In this document: positions 46,832 to 57,062 of the stretch, one piece after another
Position numbering within the stretch: the first letter of the stretch is position 1
How the letters are laid out: each line of letters starts with the position of its first letter
Assembly (NCBI GenBank): GCA_001910725.1
Contig: MJGA01000029.1
Coordinates: 124,001-188,000, forward strand
Direction of reading: 5' to 3'
DNA from: Phanerodontia chrysosporium
Taxonomy: Eukaryota > Basidiomycota > Agaricomycetes > Polyporales > Phanerochaetaceae
DNA length: 64,000 nucleotides
Notes under the pieces: generated by a model
Seen by the model: the letters and a program-made list of their open reading frames with translations, nothing else
Databases searched by the model: none
Told to the model about the DNA's origin: nothing
Translations under genes and position numbers: made by a program

Positions 46832-49385
46832 ATGGAAGATATCGACTTTACTTCAAACGACGTCCCACAGGCCGGAAGCTCGCAAAATGGCGGCAGTAGA
46901 ACCGGCCTACGACTTGTACTTCCACCCCTTAGTGCCGTGAAGGCACTCAAAACAAGAAGAAGGGCGCGAGGGCCGTTGTCTTCCAAGAGGCAGCGACCCC
47001 GAAGATACCAAGACCTGTGAAGCTCAAACCCCTCAAGGAGGTCCTCACGAAGCTTATTACGCAGATTAAGAAGTACGCCTTACATGTTGAGCTGGGTCCG
47101 ACGCCTGTCACTCACGTCCTATTTACAGGAAAGATGATTATGCGTTCTTCCTTGAGCCAGTCAACCCAGCGCAGGTGCCTGGCTATGCAGACGTTATTAA
47201 GAACCCGATGGACTTTGGTACAATCACGACGAAGGTGCAAAGGGGAAAGTACAGGTCTCTAGAGGAGTTTGCGGTACGTGTGGTGAATCTCGCTACTTCC
47301 AGTGTAGCTTATTCCGTCCACAGAATGACATCCGACTAGTTACAACCAACGCAAAGACGTTCAATCCGCCCGGGACCATCTACCATAGCGAGGCGGAGCG
47401 CATAGAAACATACGCCATAGACCACATCAATCGAGCAGCCGCAAGCGTCATCGAGTACGAGACGGACTGGAACATCGATGTCGAGCGGGAGGAAGAACAG
47501 TCTCAAACACCGGTCATCGACGATGAGGACCGGGATACACCAATGGACGTTGACGGCAGCGTACGCGGACGGTCACCCTCGGTAGCTTCCCAGATACCGG
47601 GCCCTAGACGAGGAGCCAAATCGAAGAAAGAAGCGGGTATGCTTACGGAGAGTCTGGAGCCAGACGGACATCTACCGGGCTATAAAGATGGCGTCGGTCA
47701 ATTTCCGCCAGGCTCTGAGTGGGCGGATTTGATGCTAAAGCTGAAGCTAAAAGGTGCGTGTCATCGGTCGCGGGTGCCCCAAAGACTTACTTATCTGCCG
47801 CAGGGAAGAAATACAAGACAAAAAAGGAACGACTACGTGCTGAGAAGAGCGGGCCTCCATTAGGCGCAGATGGCAGCATAGATTACACCCAAAGTACGTG
47901 TTTGCTGTATGATGATACCGGCCAGCAGCCGTACAGGTCGCAATGTCTGTACGAGCCAAGTATCTGTCCACCGGTATACTCTGATCTTGGTCTGGACTCT
48001 AGCTAACTTGTTTTACAGTGGAGGACCCTTTCTCGGTGCTTTCGGTGTTCTTGCCAGACCCTCCGTCAAAGCCTCTCTTGACATCACTATACCCCTCGTC
48101 AGACCCGTATTTTCCTAGCCCGACCACTCTACCTCGGAATCAGTCACTGCCTCAGCCGCCGTTGCACACTGTCGAGAAGTCGACCACAACCAAGTCGCGA
48201 CGACGCCATTGGACCATCGTCCGCAACGCACCCGTGCGGCGCGGGAGGGAACGGGAGGGCGAGCTGGAAGAAGAGGTTCCGTCGTGGAAGCGACCGCACG
48301 AACCACATTCGACTGACTACGGCACGTTTGCGACGCTAGCGGGGACCGTCGCACAAGAGTATCGTGTGCAGAACGTCGGTTCCGACCTGGGGTCGGAGGC
48401 ACAATTGTTTGGTGCGCTGCGTCACAGCATAGACCGTGGACTGTCGTGGCGCCACCCATCGTGGGCGAACGATGATCTCGACTTGAGCGAAGAGGGGTAC
48501 TGGGCGCGGCGCGGGCGGGCAGCAGAGGACTACGTGCGGGACGTCGTGTACGGCGGCGTTGACGGGCTCGCGTACGTGCGGAGCCTTGCCGAGTTCGTAC
48601 AACGTCCGGACGATGCGGAGCCGGGCACGGAGCCACCATCATACGAGGCCCTGGGGATGCCACTCGCGCGGTACATCGAGGAGCATGTCGTCGACCCGCT
48701 GACGAACGGACGTCACCGGCTCCTGCGTGAGGCGTCGCAGGTGCTGCTGCAGGGCTCACGGGCGCGTGTGGACCGGGCGACGGCAGAGCAAGTCGAGCGG
48801 GCGCTGCACACGCTGCCGCGGGCCGCGAGGGAGCTGATGGAGCTACGGAAGGTGCACACGCACGCGCTGGACATGGCGGCGCTGATCCGGGACGCGGACG
48901 AGCTGTTCAAGGCGGACGACGAGTGGGCGGGGCGCGCGTACGTCGAGGCTCGCCAGCGCGAGCGCGAGGAGGAGCAGCGCCGCGTTGAGGCGGAGAACGA
49001 GCGCTCGCTGGGTGACGAGGCAGCAAACGCAAGCGCCATGCAGTATCTTGCCCTGGCGGTCAAGTCGCACGAGCAAGCGCAAGCGCAGACGGCCGCGAAC
49101 GCGCCGCCGGCAGAGTCGCCGGAGATGTTGCAGCACGCCCTCGACTTCTCTGCCGACCTCATCGTGCAGCTTGCGAACCGAGGCGGCTTGGATGGCGACG
49201 TGAAGATGGAAAATGGAGACCACGACGAGGACCCGATGCTGCGGAAGCTGCGTCTAAATCTCCTCTCGTTAGCGAAGAGAGCACCTCTGGACAAGATTTC
49301 TAGACTTCCTTCGGACATGGTTCCAGAAGCTATTCGTCATATAGTGCCTACCTTAGATTCCTCTGGACAGACAGCCTCAAGTTAG
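46832..49385 (+). CDS. Bromodomain protein, BRD7/BRD9-like
   Basis: Probable acetyl-lysine reader of chromatin. The N-terminal part (MEDIDFTSNDVPQAGSS) leads to LPPLSAVKALK, then a -1 slip at the A4 run 46949-46952 restores NKKKGARAVVFQEAATPKIP. The bromodomain follows: PLKEVLTKLITQIKK, an intron, DDYAFFLEPVNPAQVPGYAD, VIKNPMDFGTITTKVQRGKY, an intron, NDIRLVTTNAKTFNPPGTIY. The acetyl-lysine-binding Asn is in KTFNPP, and PMDFGTI matches the ZA-loop motif. C-terminal to it lie the BRD7/9-type region (SFLPDPPSKPLL-like segment, STDYGTFATLAGTVAQEYRV) and a charged helical tail ending DSSGQTASS-stop. In animals BRD7/9 belong to SWI/SNF complexes. Only the first Met is uncertain. Confidence 0.85.
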
Positions 49386-51689
49386 AGTTGGACAAGCATT
49401 AACCACGTTACTGTAGCCCGTAGTATTTTGTATCCCCAGTCACTTCACATTGGTTCCCGACTTTCGGCAGATTTTGACCGAGACTCGGCATGCTCGACAA
49501 GAGGTGCGGACGCTCATTTTAGGCACGGACCCCAGGAACTCTGTATCGTGCTTGGCGACAGCGAAGGATTCGCACCATGGTCGTCCGAATTAGTAGAAAG
49601 CAGACCCTTGCTAAGCACCTCCAGATGCGAGGACTGGAGTTTTATCAATAATCATAGTTACGCCTCGGCAAACCTACTGGGCTCCGAGAACTCGCGATCT
49701 GGATTAGGATGTATAAGATTGGGTTTTCTGTCAATACTAGACTTCTGCCGTACGGGACATGGTATTCTGACACCGCCTCGCCGGTAATTTGTGGGTAAAA
49801 ATAACCACAAGTCTCTTTCTGGCTGGTAGTAAGACTCAGACCCAGTAATTTGTACCGACGGGACGACTGACACGACTGGCTCAGATAGAGGGGCCCTCAG
49901 TCAAATCGTTGTCGGTATCGTCGTTCAGGGCGGTGCGGCTTCCCACGACGTTCTACATTGGCATTCAAGACTGTTGGAGACGGACAATCCAATTGACTGC
50001 CAACCTGTACTGAATGACTCATGTGTGCGAGTGTCGTTTCACCTCTCAACACCGTGCTTCTCTTCCATTGTCTCTGAACGCATCCCTCCAGAGTAATAAG
50101 AATGAATAAAATAAAAAGAGAGAGGGGGGCATAAGGGAATCGACAGGCAGGTATTCACAGTGCTGCCAATTACAGCTTCACGTGAATTGGTCCAAATCCC
50201 CGATCAAGAAGTACTCGCTCCCCTTCAAGTTATGGACGAGGACCATGCCCACACCGCGCCCAATCCATGGCATATACTTACAGGCCACAACCTGAGGGTG
50301 ATTCAGTGGTTCGTATCTGTTTCCGCTCGAGCGTTCTGCGACTACTTATATTGTCTTATACTCATACATTGTTAGTGACGTTCTACAAGAGCAGGGAAAC
50401 CAGAACAGCCGGGAGTACTCGCGCACGACCGCTGTGTCGTCGATCATGAACAAGTCGATACCTGACCCTGCAACCTCAATGAGGATAACTGCGACCCAAG
50501 CATACCGTCTAACGATAGGACGCATAGTAGGTTCGTCTTGCTGCTGTATACGCTCGGTCTCCCGCCGCCTGACTATTTGAAACAGCGCTTGCCGTGGATC
50601 CGACACGACCTTTGCGGACTAAGTCAGTTATACGTGTTCGCGTCGAGGATGGGGCGCCGGGTTTGTTCGACGCGCGAGACATCAGCGATTCGAGCCTTTT
50701 AGCAGGCTAGAAATGCTCCTTTTGAATCCTTGCAACGACGGTCGGAGCGGGGTCTGCTGGCTTGCAATTTGACTCCGTCTTAGGTATGCGCCAGTGGTGG
50801 TCCGCTGCGTGTCATGACATCAGTAATAGGTGAATGAACACGTACCAAAGCGTTCGTTGCTTTGTTCCCCGCAGCACATCATCATTCCTTGTGGCACACG
50901 ACCTCTGCCGCAGCGGGCGAGACCGAGTTTCAGGAGGCGCACCACGGGTTCAACGGACTGAGCGGAGGGTCGCGGGGCGTGATGCATAGGTTCGAAAGCG
51001 CAACCACCTGAGCCTAGATTTAGCTCACGCATGAGCTCTGCATTTCTGTTCGGAATCACGATTTGGGGGCACGAAGTACGCACCTGATTCCATGATTCAG
51101 CCGGAGCTGGTGATTTGCTGGCTCCGCCGCCGCTCGAGCTTGACACGACACGAACCTGGCGACGCTACAGATCAGAGGGCCGAGCACTCAAGACGAGGTT
51201 TGCGGATGCAATCTCTTTGATTGAAATGGAGGCCATTCCTCGTGCAGTCGAGGCCGAGGGACCCTTCAAGACCCTGGTGAGGTCGAGGATAAGGCAGCTT
51301 GCGCCCAGAATTGCGGTTGAGAATGCCTCGAGGCTGGGGCGTGACAATTGGGGAGCAACACGCCACGGACGCATGGTGGTCGTCATTTAGAGAGTCGCGA
51401 CCCGGGGTAAAATGTCGCTGAAGTGCGACTAGTAGCACGTTGTTACGGAATAAGTAGCATACTTACCGTGGGAACGAAGCATTGTGATGAACCAAACAGG
51501 GAACAAATAATCACTACTGATTCGGGAGCTGATGGTCTAGACGACCCTGAGAAGACCAACGACGGCGAACAATATCCACCTTCATTCCCAACCACGAACA
51601 CCGACTACGACAACGACGACTCTCGACGACAATCCTTCTGTCCTTCCCTCTGTTCCTGACTCGTCCTTGGTCTCTCTCAGCTGCTCGCC
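49386..51689. other. Gene-poor 2.3-kb intergenic region
   Basis: No frame longer than about 110 codons and none with a recognised domain. A frame at 51115-51390 (+) with a helical, Arg-rich product is the best of them but lacks support. The last few hundred bases should contain the xylulokinase promoter and leader; CT-rich tracts occur just before its start. Confidence 0.4.
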
Positions 51690-54592
51690 ATGCCTCCAAA
51701 ACCGGGCTCGTCACTATTCCTCGGTCTCGAGCTTGCTACAGACCAACTACGCGCGTCCATTGTGGACGAGAACCTCGAGTTGGTGGGCGTGGAGGCCGTT
51801 GACTTTGACACTGAGCTGCCTGAGTACCAGTGAGTACCCCCTTCGCGCGGCGCGTGTCAGGCGATGTGCACAGCATGCTCAGAGACTACTCCCGACCTTC
51901 TGCCGCATATGCAGGACACAAGGCGGCATCTTCACGACTCCTGGGGAAGCGTACACGACGCCTGTCGAGATGTGGGTGAGAGCCTTTGGTGAGTCGCGTT
52001 TCGCGGAAGCATTTTTCTTCGTCCATTTTCGCACAGGCACGCCTGTTACCTGCTTTGGGCTCGTTGCCATTCGGATATTCGCGACTATCGGCGCCCCCGG
52101 TATATTGTCTGCTGAAACTTCCCACGCCACCACGTCTCCTCGCCGGCTACGCTTCACGTGTATGGCGGGATCATTCATCAATAGACTAACGGATATTTCT
52201 CATATTTATTCGCCTTTTTCCCCGGAGTCCAATCGCTTTCGCGAATAAACGTGCTAACCAACCCTTGTCAGACCTACTCTTGGAGAAGTTGGGGAAGAAT
52301 CACGATTTGCCGCGCATAAAAGCGGTTGGGGGTGCAGCTCAGGTGCGAAACCACGTCCTCGTAATGAAGAATTCCTGCTGAAGTCACCGTTTCAGCAAGC
52401 GCTAGTGTGGTGGAAGACAAGTCCTGTACCACCGCTGCAATCACTAGACCCACGTCTTCCTCTTCACCAGCAACTTCTTTCCGCCTTCTCCATGCCCAAC
52501 TCGGCCGTAGCACAAGACATGTCGGCCCATACACACGCACTTGCCTTGGAAGCAGCACTCGGCGGCGCAGAGATGATGGCCGCGCGAGTAGGCACTTGCG
52601 CTCAATCGAGTCTTATTGCCGCACAGTTGCTCAAGGTCCGGGAAGCATGGCCAGACATCTGGAGAAACACCGGTCGCGTCCAGCTAGCTAGCTCGTTTTT
52701 GGCTAGTCTGCTTACTGGCACGTTTGCCGGCATGGGTGAGGCGGAAGCCAGTTCAACTGGTCTCTGGGTCCATTCCACGACTCCAGGACAGCCAAGTCAT
52801 TGGGACGAGGGCGTCATGGAGATCGTTGGGGGAAACAGGGACGAGGGGCTAAGGATATGGGGATGGCTGGGTGACGTCGACACGTCGGGTGGGCGGAGAC
52901 GGATTGGGAACGTGTCTAGATATCTTGTCGAGCGCTACGGCTTCGACCCTGGTATGTACTCGACATTCGCTGCAATCCCATCGATAGCTGAGCATCGAAT
53001 TCAGAAACCATTGTCACGCCCTTCACTTCCGATTACCTCTCCACCTACCTCTCGCTATGCCCAACCGCGTCTGATGCCGTGCTCTCGTTCGGCCCTATGG
53101 ACCTTCTAATGACACCTGCCCCCAACTATCTTCCTTCCCGCTTGTATAGTCTGTTCCCCCATCCTGCGCAAGACGCTAGTGAAAAGCGACGCTATGTTGC
53201 GATGCTCACCAGCCGGTACGACAGCCCTTCGCCATGTTGATCGCTGTGCTGACTTTCTCCCAGAAACGCAGACGTTCCTCGCGCGTTGGTGCGAGATATG
53301 TATACTAAGAGCTGGAGCGCGTTCGACCGGCTCGTAGCCATCGTCCCCCCAGGAGGATCCATTGGGTGCGCAACAGCATTTTGTGCCGCATATATACCAC
53401 TTACTGACGCCGGGATAGCCTGGACGACAAGCTATTCAGCTTCTGGCTGTTGCAGGGCGACAGCTACCCGATGACCAACGTCAAGGGCATCTTCCGGTTT
53501 GAGACCGGCATCAAGGTCAACGAATTTCGTGACTTGCGGGCCAACCCACGATGTCTGCTCGAGAGCCAGGTTCTCTCATTCCGGGTTCGCTGGTCCCGAA
53601 TGATCGCCTCCGGGGTACTTGGCCCTAATACTGGACGTAGCCGTAATAACACTACACCTAGTCCCATCACGCAACAACAGAAGCGTCCCGCTAATACCGC
53701 TAATAACATGGGTCTACCGTTCGACCCCTATGACTACAACCCCCTTCCCTCCCGTATCCTTGCTACTGGTGCCGCTGCGAACTTCCCTTCAATAGCCAAC
53801 CTCGTCGGCGACATATTCAACGCACCCGTACTCGTCCCGACGACTCAGATCGACTCGGCACAGGTCGTGCCGCATCGCAACGCGCCAGCAGTCGGGTATC
53901 CCGCGCGGGCGGCGCTCGGTGGCGCATACATCGCGCGGTGGGTGTGGGGCAAGGAGCGGGGGCAACCTGCGGGAACAGGACGCGGCGGATTCGAGGAGGA
54001 GATCCGGAGGCTGCTGAGCAAAAGGTGGACCGCGACGGGCGGCCTGCCGATGCGGACGAACGTCAACGCGCCCGTGGCGGGCAGCAAGCCCGGGAGCGGG
54101 ACGAGCACGCCGTACGGGCACGGCGCGCGCTCGGGACTCGGATCGACAGTGCTTGTCGAGGTCGACGAAGAGGAGGTCGAGGAGATCGAGCGGCTCGGCA
54201 CGCAGAACGGCGGCGCGAACAGCGCGCTGTACGGCCTCGGCGCGGGCTTTGGCGACGTCCTCGACAGCGCGGGCCGCCTCCGTACGTTCACAGGCTCGAC
54301 GGCCGGCACGACGATGAGCGGCTCGACGCTCGACGCGCCCTCTACGGCGTTTACGACGCCCGAAATCGGCGCGGCAGGGAGCCCCAACCCTGGCAATGCG
54401 TCCGGCGCAGACGCGCAGCCGGTCGCGACGACCGCGCTCGTACCGGTTACTGCGCTGCAGACGTCGGATGCGGAGCTGCAGCTCGGCCTCGCCAAGGTCG
54501 CGGAGCCGGACGTCGACGCGTTCATGTCGTACGCGGCGATTGTGCCCGAGTACTGCAGGCTCGAGGGCCTGCTGGTCAAGTCGATCGTCTGA
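51690..54592 (+). CDS. D-xylulose kinase (FGGY family)
   Basis: Phosphorylates D-xylulose to xylulose 5-phosphate, linking pentose catabolism to the pentose phosphate pathway; cytosolic. Starts MPPKPGSSLFLGLELATDQL, with the phosphate-binding GLELATDQL motif; then GIFTTPGEAYTTPVEMWVRA, ALGGAEMMAARVGTCAQSSL, NVSRYLVERYGFDPETIVTP, VLSFGPMDLLMTPAPNYLPS, GGSIGLDDKLFSFWLLQGDS, PMTNVKGIFRFETGIKVNEF, RILATGAAANFPSIANLVGD and GYPARAALGGAYIARWVWGK. The end is VAEPDVDAFMSYAAIVPEYC then RLEGLLVKSIV-stop. Oddly, between the helix ending LLSKRW and the final QLGLAKVAEPD lies an insertion of about 140 Gly/Ser/Thr/Ala-rich residues, absent from ordinary xylulokinases. A second, shorter insertion (GRSRNNTTPSPITQQQKRPA) precedes ILATGAAAN. 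Confidence 0.92.
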
Positions 54593-55249
54593 AGGGACGC
54601 TTGCTTTCTCTCGAATTAATTGCTGTGCCAGCCGTTTTAGCTTAGCTTTCGATGTGCTCTGTGACTGTATTTCGTGCTTCACGCAACGTGCCAGATCCAG
54701 TATGTAGTCACGCCGGGACTGTTGACAGGAGATACCATGCAATCGGTCCAAACGCAAGTGTTTCGTAGCCAAGGTTATCCTACAATCTTCACTCTTGACT
54801 GCAAGGTGCCCGCGCAATGTCTGGTGTTCTGATTTCAGGATGTAATAGATGTCTTTCTATACCTATTCCAGGGTCTGGTACCCTCGGATTCTGACGACAT
54901 GAAAAAATGAAGTACCCTGTGACTCTTATGCGGTGGGTCCTCTCCTCGATGTTTGTCATAGAACAATTCCTGAAACGACTAGCGCAGATGAAGACAACCT
55001 GTCCTTCTGCTGTTACAATGCAAGCGCAGCTTGCGATCGAAGAACGGCAACCTAATTTGATATATCCTGCACGTGCTGGCCCGATCTGCACTTCAAGATC
55101 GCGGCTGGAGACGATGATGTCAATGAGGCCGACAATGCCAACCGTCGTGTCGTCGTCGACGAGCGAACATGCAAACTTGTCTCTGAACACCCATCCAGCG
55201 TATTCAACATACAGTGGTACGACGCCCATCTTGGAGCAACTCAACAGAT
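54593..55249. other. Intergenic region upstream of the DUF2945 gene
   Basis: About 650 bp. A plus-strand open frame from 54907 crosses into the next gene in the wrong frame and is treated as chance. No other signal seen. Confidence 0.4.
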
Positions 55250-55632
55250 ATGGCAGACGACTTGAAAGAAGGGCAGGACGTATCGTGAGTTATCCGTCGT
55301 GCCTCGACCAGGCCGGACATAACGGCGAACAGATGGCGCTGGGGAGGGGGCAACGGGCACGGCAAGGTGGCCGAGATTGTCAGTGAAGGCAAAGCTGAGG
55401 TCACCTCGAAGAAGGTCTGTTGAATCATGCGTTCCAGTGCATCGGCACACTCAATTATCTCAGGGGAACACTGTGACTCGCAATGCTAGAGGACCCGAGG
55501 ATCCTGCTGTTGTCATCTCTCGTGACGGAGTAAGAACAGTTCAACTCTCCCATAACCTGATTAACCACTTTGCAGAACAATGTCGTCAAGCTGGCGCACG
55601 AACTGAACGAGGTTCGCGAGGCCGAAGAATAA
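55250..55632 (+). CDS. Small DUF2945 (hypervirulence-associated TUDOR-like) protein
   Basis: Four exons, 55250-55284, 55333-55414, 55464-55529 and 55576-55632, all GT-AG, giving 79 residues. The product reads MADDLKEGQDVSWRWGGG, then GHGKVAEIVSEGKAEVTSKK, EDPAVVISRDGNNVVKLAHE and LNEVREAEE-stop. This is the full length and motif set of the DUF2945 family (short beta-barrel, conserved W-x-W-G/GxV and K-x-A-H/S-E-L). The family is widespread in bacteria and fungi and its molecular role is not established; the domain name comes from one fungal study and does not by itself imply virulence. Confidence 0.85.
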
Positions 55633-55735
55633 ATAACTGTAAATTTCCTGGTTCCCTATCAGACCTTCCTTTCCATTTGTTTCCATACAACCTCCTTGAC
55701 CCCGTCCTCCCAATCATCCCAGCAGGTCGACAACA

Positions 55736-56446
55736 TTAACGTGTGTCTGCCATACCTCTCCGGCCACCTATCCCCTCGCGCGGCTTCTCTCCGTCTAGCG
55801 CGAGCTCCTCAGGGAGGACCGACAGCCAGCGTATCCACGCCTCGCGCTTGAAGCCCATGCGCTCTGCGAGCTTTGCACTGGGCAGGTTCTTGGTGTGTGC
55901 GCACCACTGCACACGGCGAAGGCCGAGTCCGGGCGGGCTGGCTGTCGGAAGCTCGAGGCAGTAGCGCATGAGGATGCCCACGGCGTTGCTTGCGACGTGC
56001 GTGCGCTGGAACCGTGGGAGCACGGCGAGGTACGCGATCTCGGCGCAGAGGTTCGCCTCGCTCGAGTAGAAGAGGCCGACAACGCCTGCGAGGCTGCCGC
56101 CCCAGTGCGGGTGCGCGGCGTCAGGCTCCGTCTTGTCGATAATCGCGAAGTAGACGTTCGCGGGGCTCTGGCGGACGGTGCGCTCGATCCACGTGAGGAA
56201 GTCTTGCAAGTTCCGCCAGACGACGGGGTAGTACCTCCAGAGCAACGGGTCTCGCGCACCCTCAGTGTAGTAGTGCTCGCCGTGTTCGCGCGGGACGAGC
56301 GGAACGAGCTTGACGCGCTCGCTCTCGAGGCTCTCGGGGAGGATGGGGAATACCCAGTTGAGGTCGTATGGTTCGGGACCGAAGAGCTCGGACTCTGTGA
56401 GCGGGGTCGGTGCTGGTGGTGGTGAATACGAGTTGGTGTAAGACAT
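55736..56446 (-). CDS. GNAT family N-acetyltransferase
   Basis: Single open exon of 236 codons starting MSYTNSYSPPPAPTPL. The RimJ/RimL-type GNAT core is visible: SERVKLVPLVPREHGEHYY, WIERTVRQSPANVYFAIIDK, GSLAGVVGLFYSSEANLCAE, IAYLAVLPRFQRTHVASNAV (acetyl-CoA loop R-x-x-x-V-A-S-N) and LRRVQWCAHTKNLPSAKLAE followed by RMGFKREAWIRW. It transfers acetyl from acetyl-CoA to an amine; the substrate cannot be read. A 10-bp tandem duplication lies in its leader at 56451-56470. The neighbouring receptor gene ends upstream on the same strand. Confidence 0.88.
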   Translation of the reverse strand: MSYTNSYSPPPAPTPLTESELFGPEPYDLNWVFPILPESLESERVKLVPLVPREHGEHYYTEGARDPLLWRYYPVVWRNLQDFLTWIERTVRQSPANVYFAIIDKTEPDAAHPHWGGSLAGVVGLFYSSEANLCAEIAYLAVLPRFQRTHVASNAVGILMRYCLELPTASPPGLGLRRVQWCAHTKNLPSAKLAERMGFKREAWIRWLSVLPEELALDGEKPREGIGGRRGMADTR

Positions 56447-56450
56447 TGCT

Positions 56451-56470
56451 TTCTGCTGCTTTCTGCTGCT
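56451..56470. repeat. 10-bp tandem duplication in GNAT leader
   Basis: Two perfect copies of TTCTGCTGCT, just upstream of the GNAT start codon (minus strand). Confidence 0.9.
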
Positions 56471-57062
56471 CTAGTTGATCGTATATACGCCTGACTTTAT
56501 GGTCGCCGTGGTTGAGTCACGGTCTCCCGCGGCGGCTCGCGATATAGCGAGGGCGCGATCGACCACAGGCACCTGGACGGAAGACGGGACTCCGCCCCTG
56601 AGTATGTCGTATGTGCAATATCGCCATCGTCACGGTGATAAAGGTCATCAGTATATCCCTAGACAGGCAATGCCAGAGCTAATCCACTTCTGCTCGTCTC
56701 GAGTCAATCAGCGCGAGCCTCGCAGCATAGGTCCGACACTCAGCACCGCGATTCTCCAGTGATGGACTGGGCATTTCTGTGGCTATTGATGGTACAGTGT
56801 ACAAGAAAGGATGATTGGTTCATATATAGGGGACGTGTTGACGATGCGATAGTACGAAGAATGAGGGAGTTTGATGGCGCCGGAGGACGGCGTCGCTTGA
56901 CCTCAGTATCCCTGCCAGAGGAATGGTTCGACTGCACGTCGACTGTCAGCGCCGTACGTAGTGCCAAACAACAAGATATATACTTACGGACACAGTCCAC
57001 GTCTGGATCAAACTGCTCAAGCGCGACTTGGAGCTTGCCGGTGCCGCGCACACCCTTACGCC
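56471..57062. other. Spacer and possible 3' end of the NACHT gene
   Basis: On the minus strand between about 57110 and 56990 the frame with EEDLGGWAPSESVVRR and LEQFDPDVDCV resembles the acidic end of this receptor family and ends at a good donor (GTAAGT), so the receptor may continue here after a -1 slip. The rest shows no gene. Confidence 0.4.
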
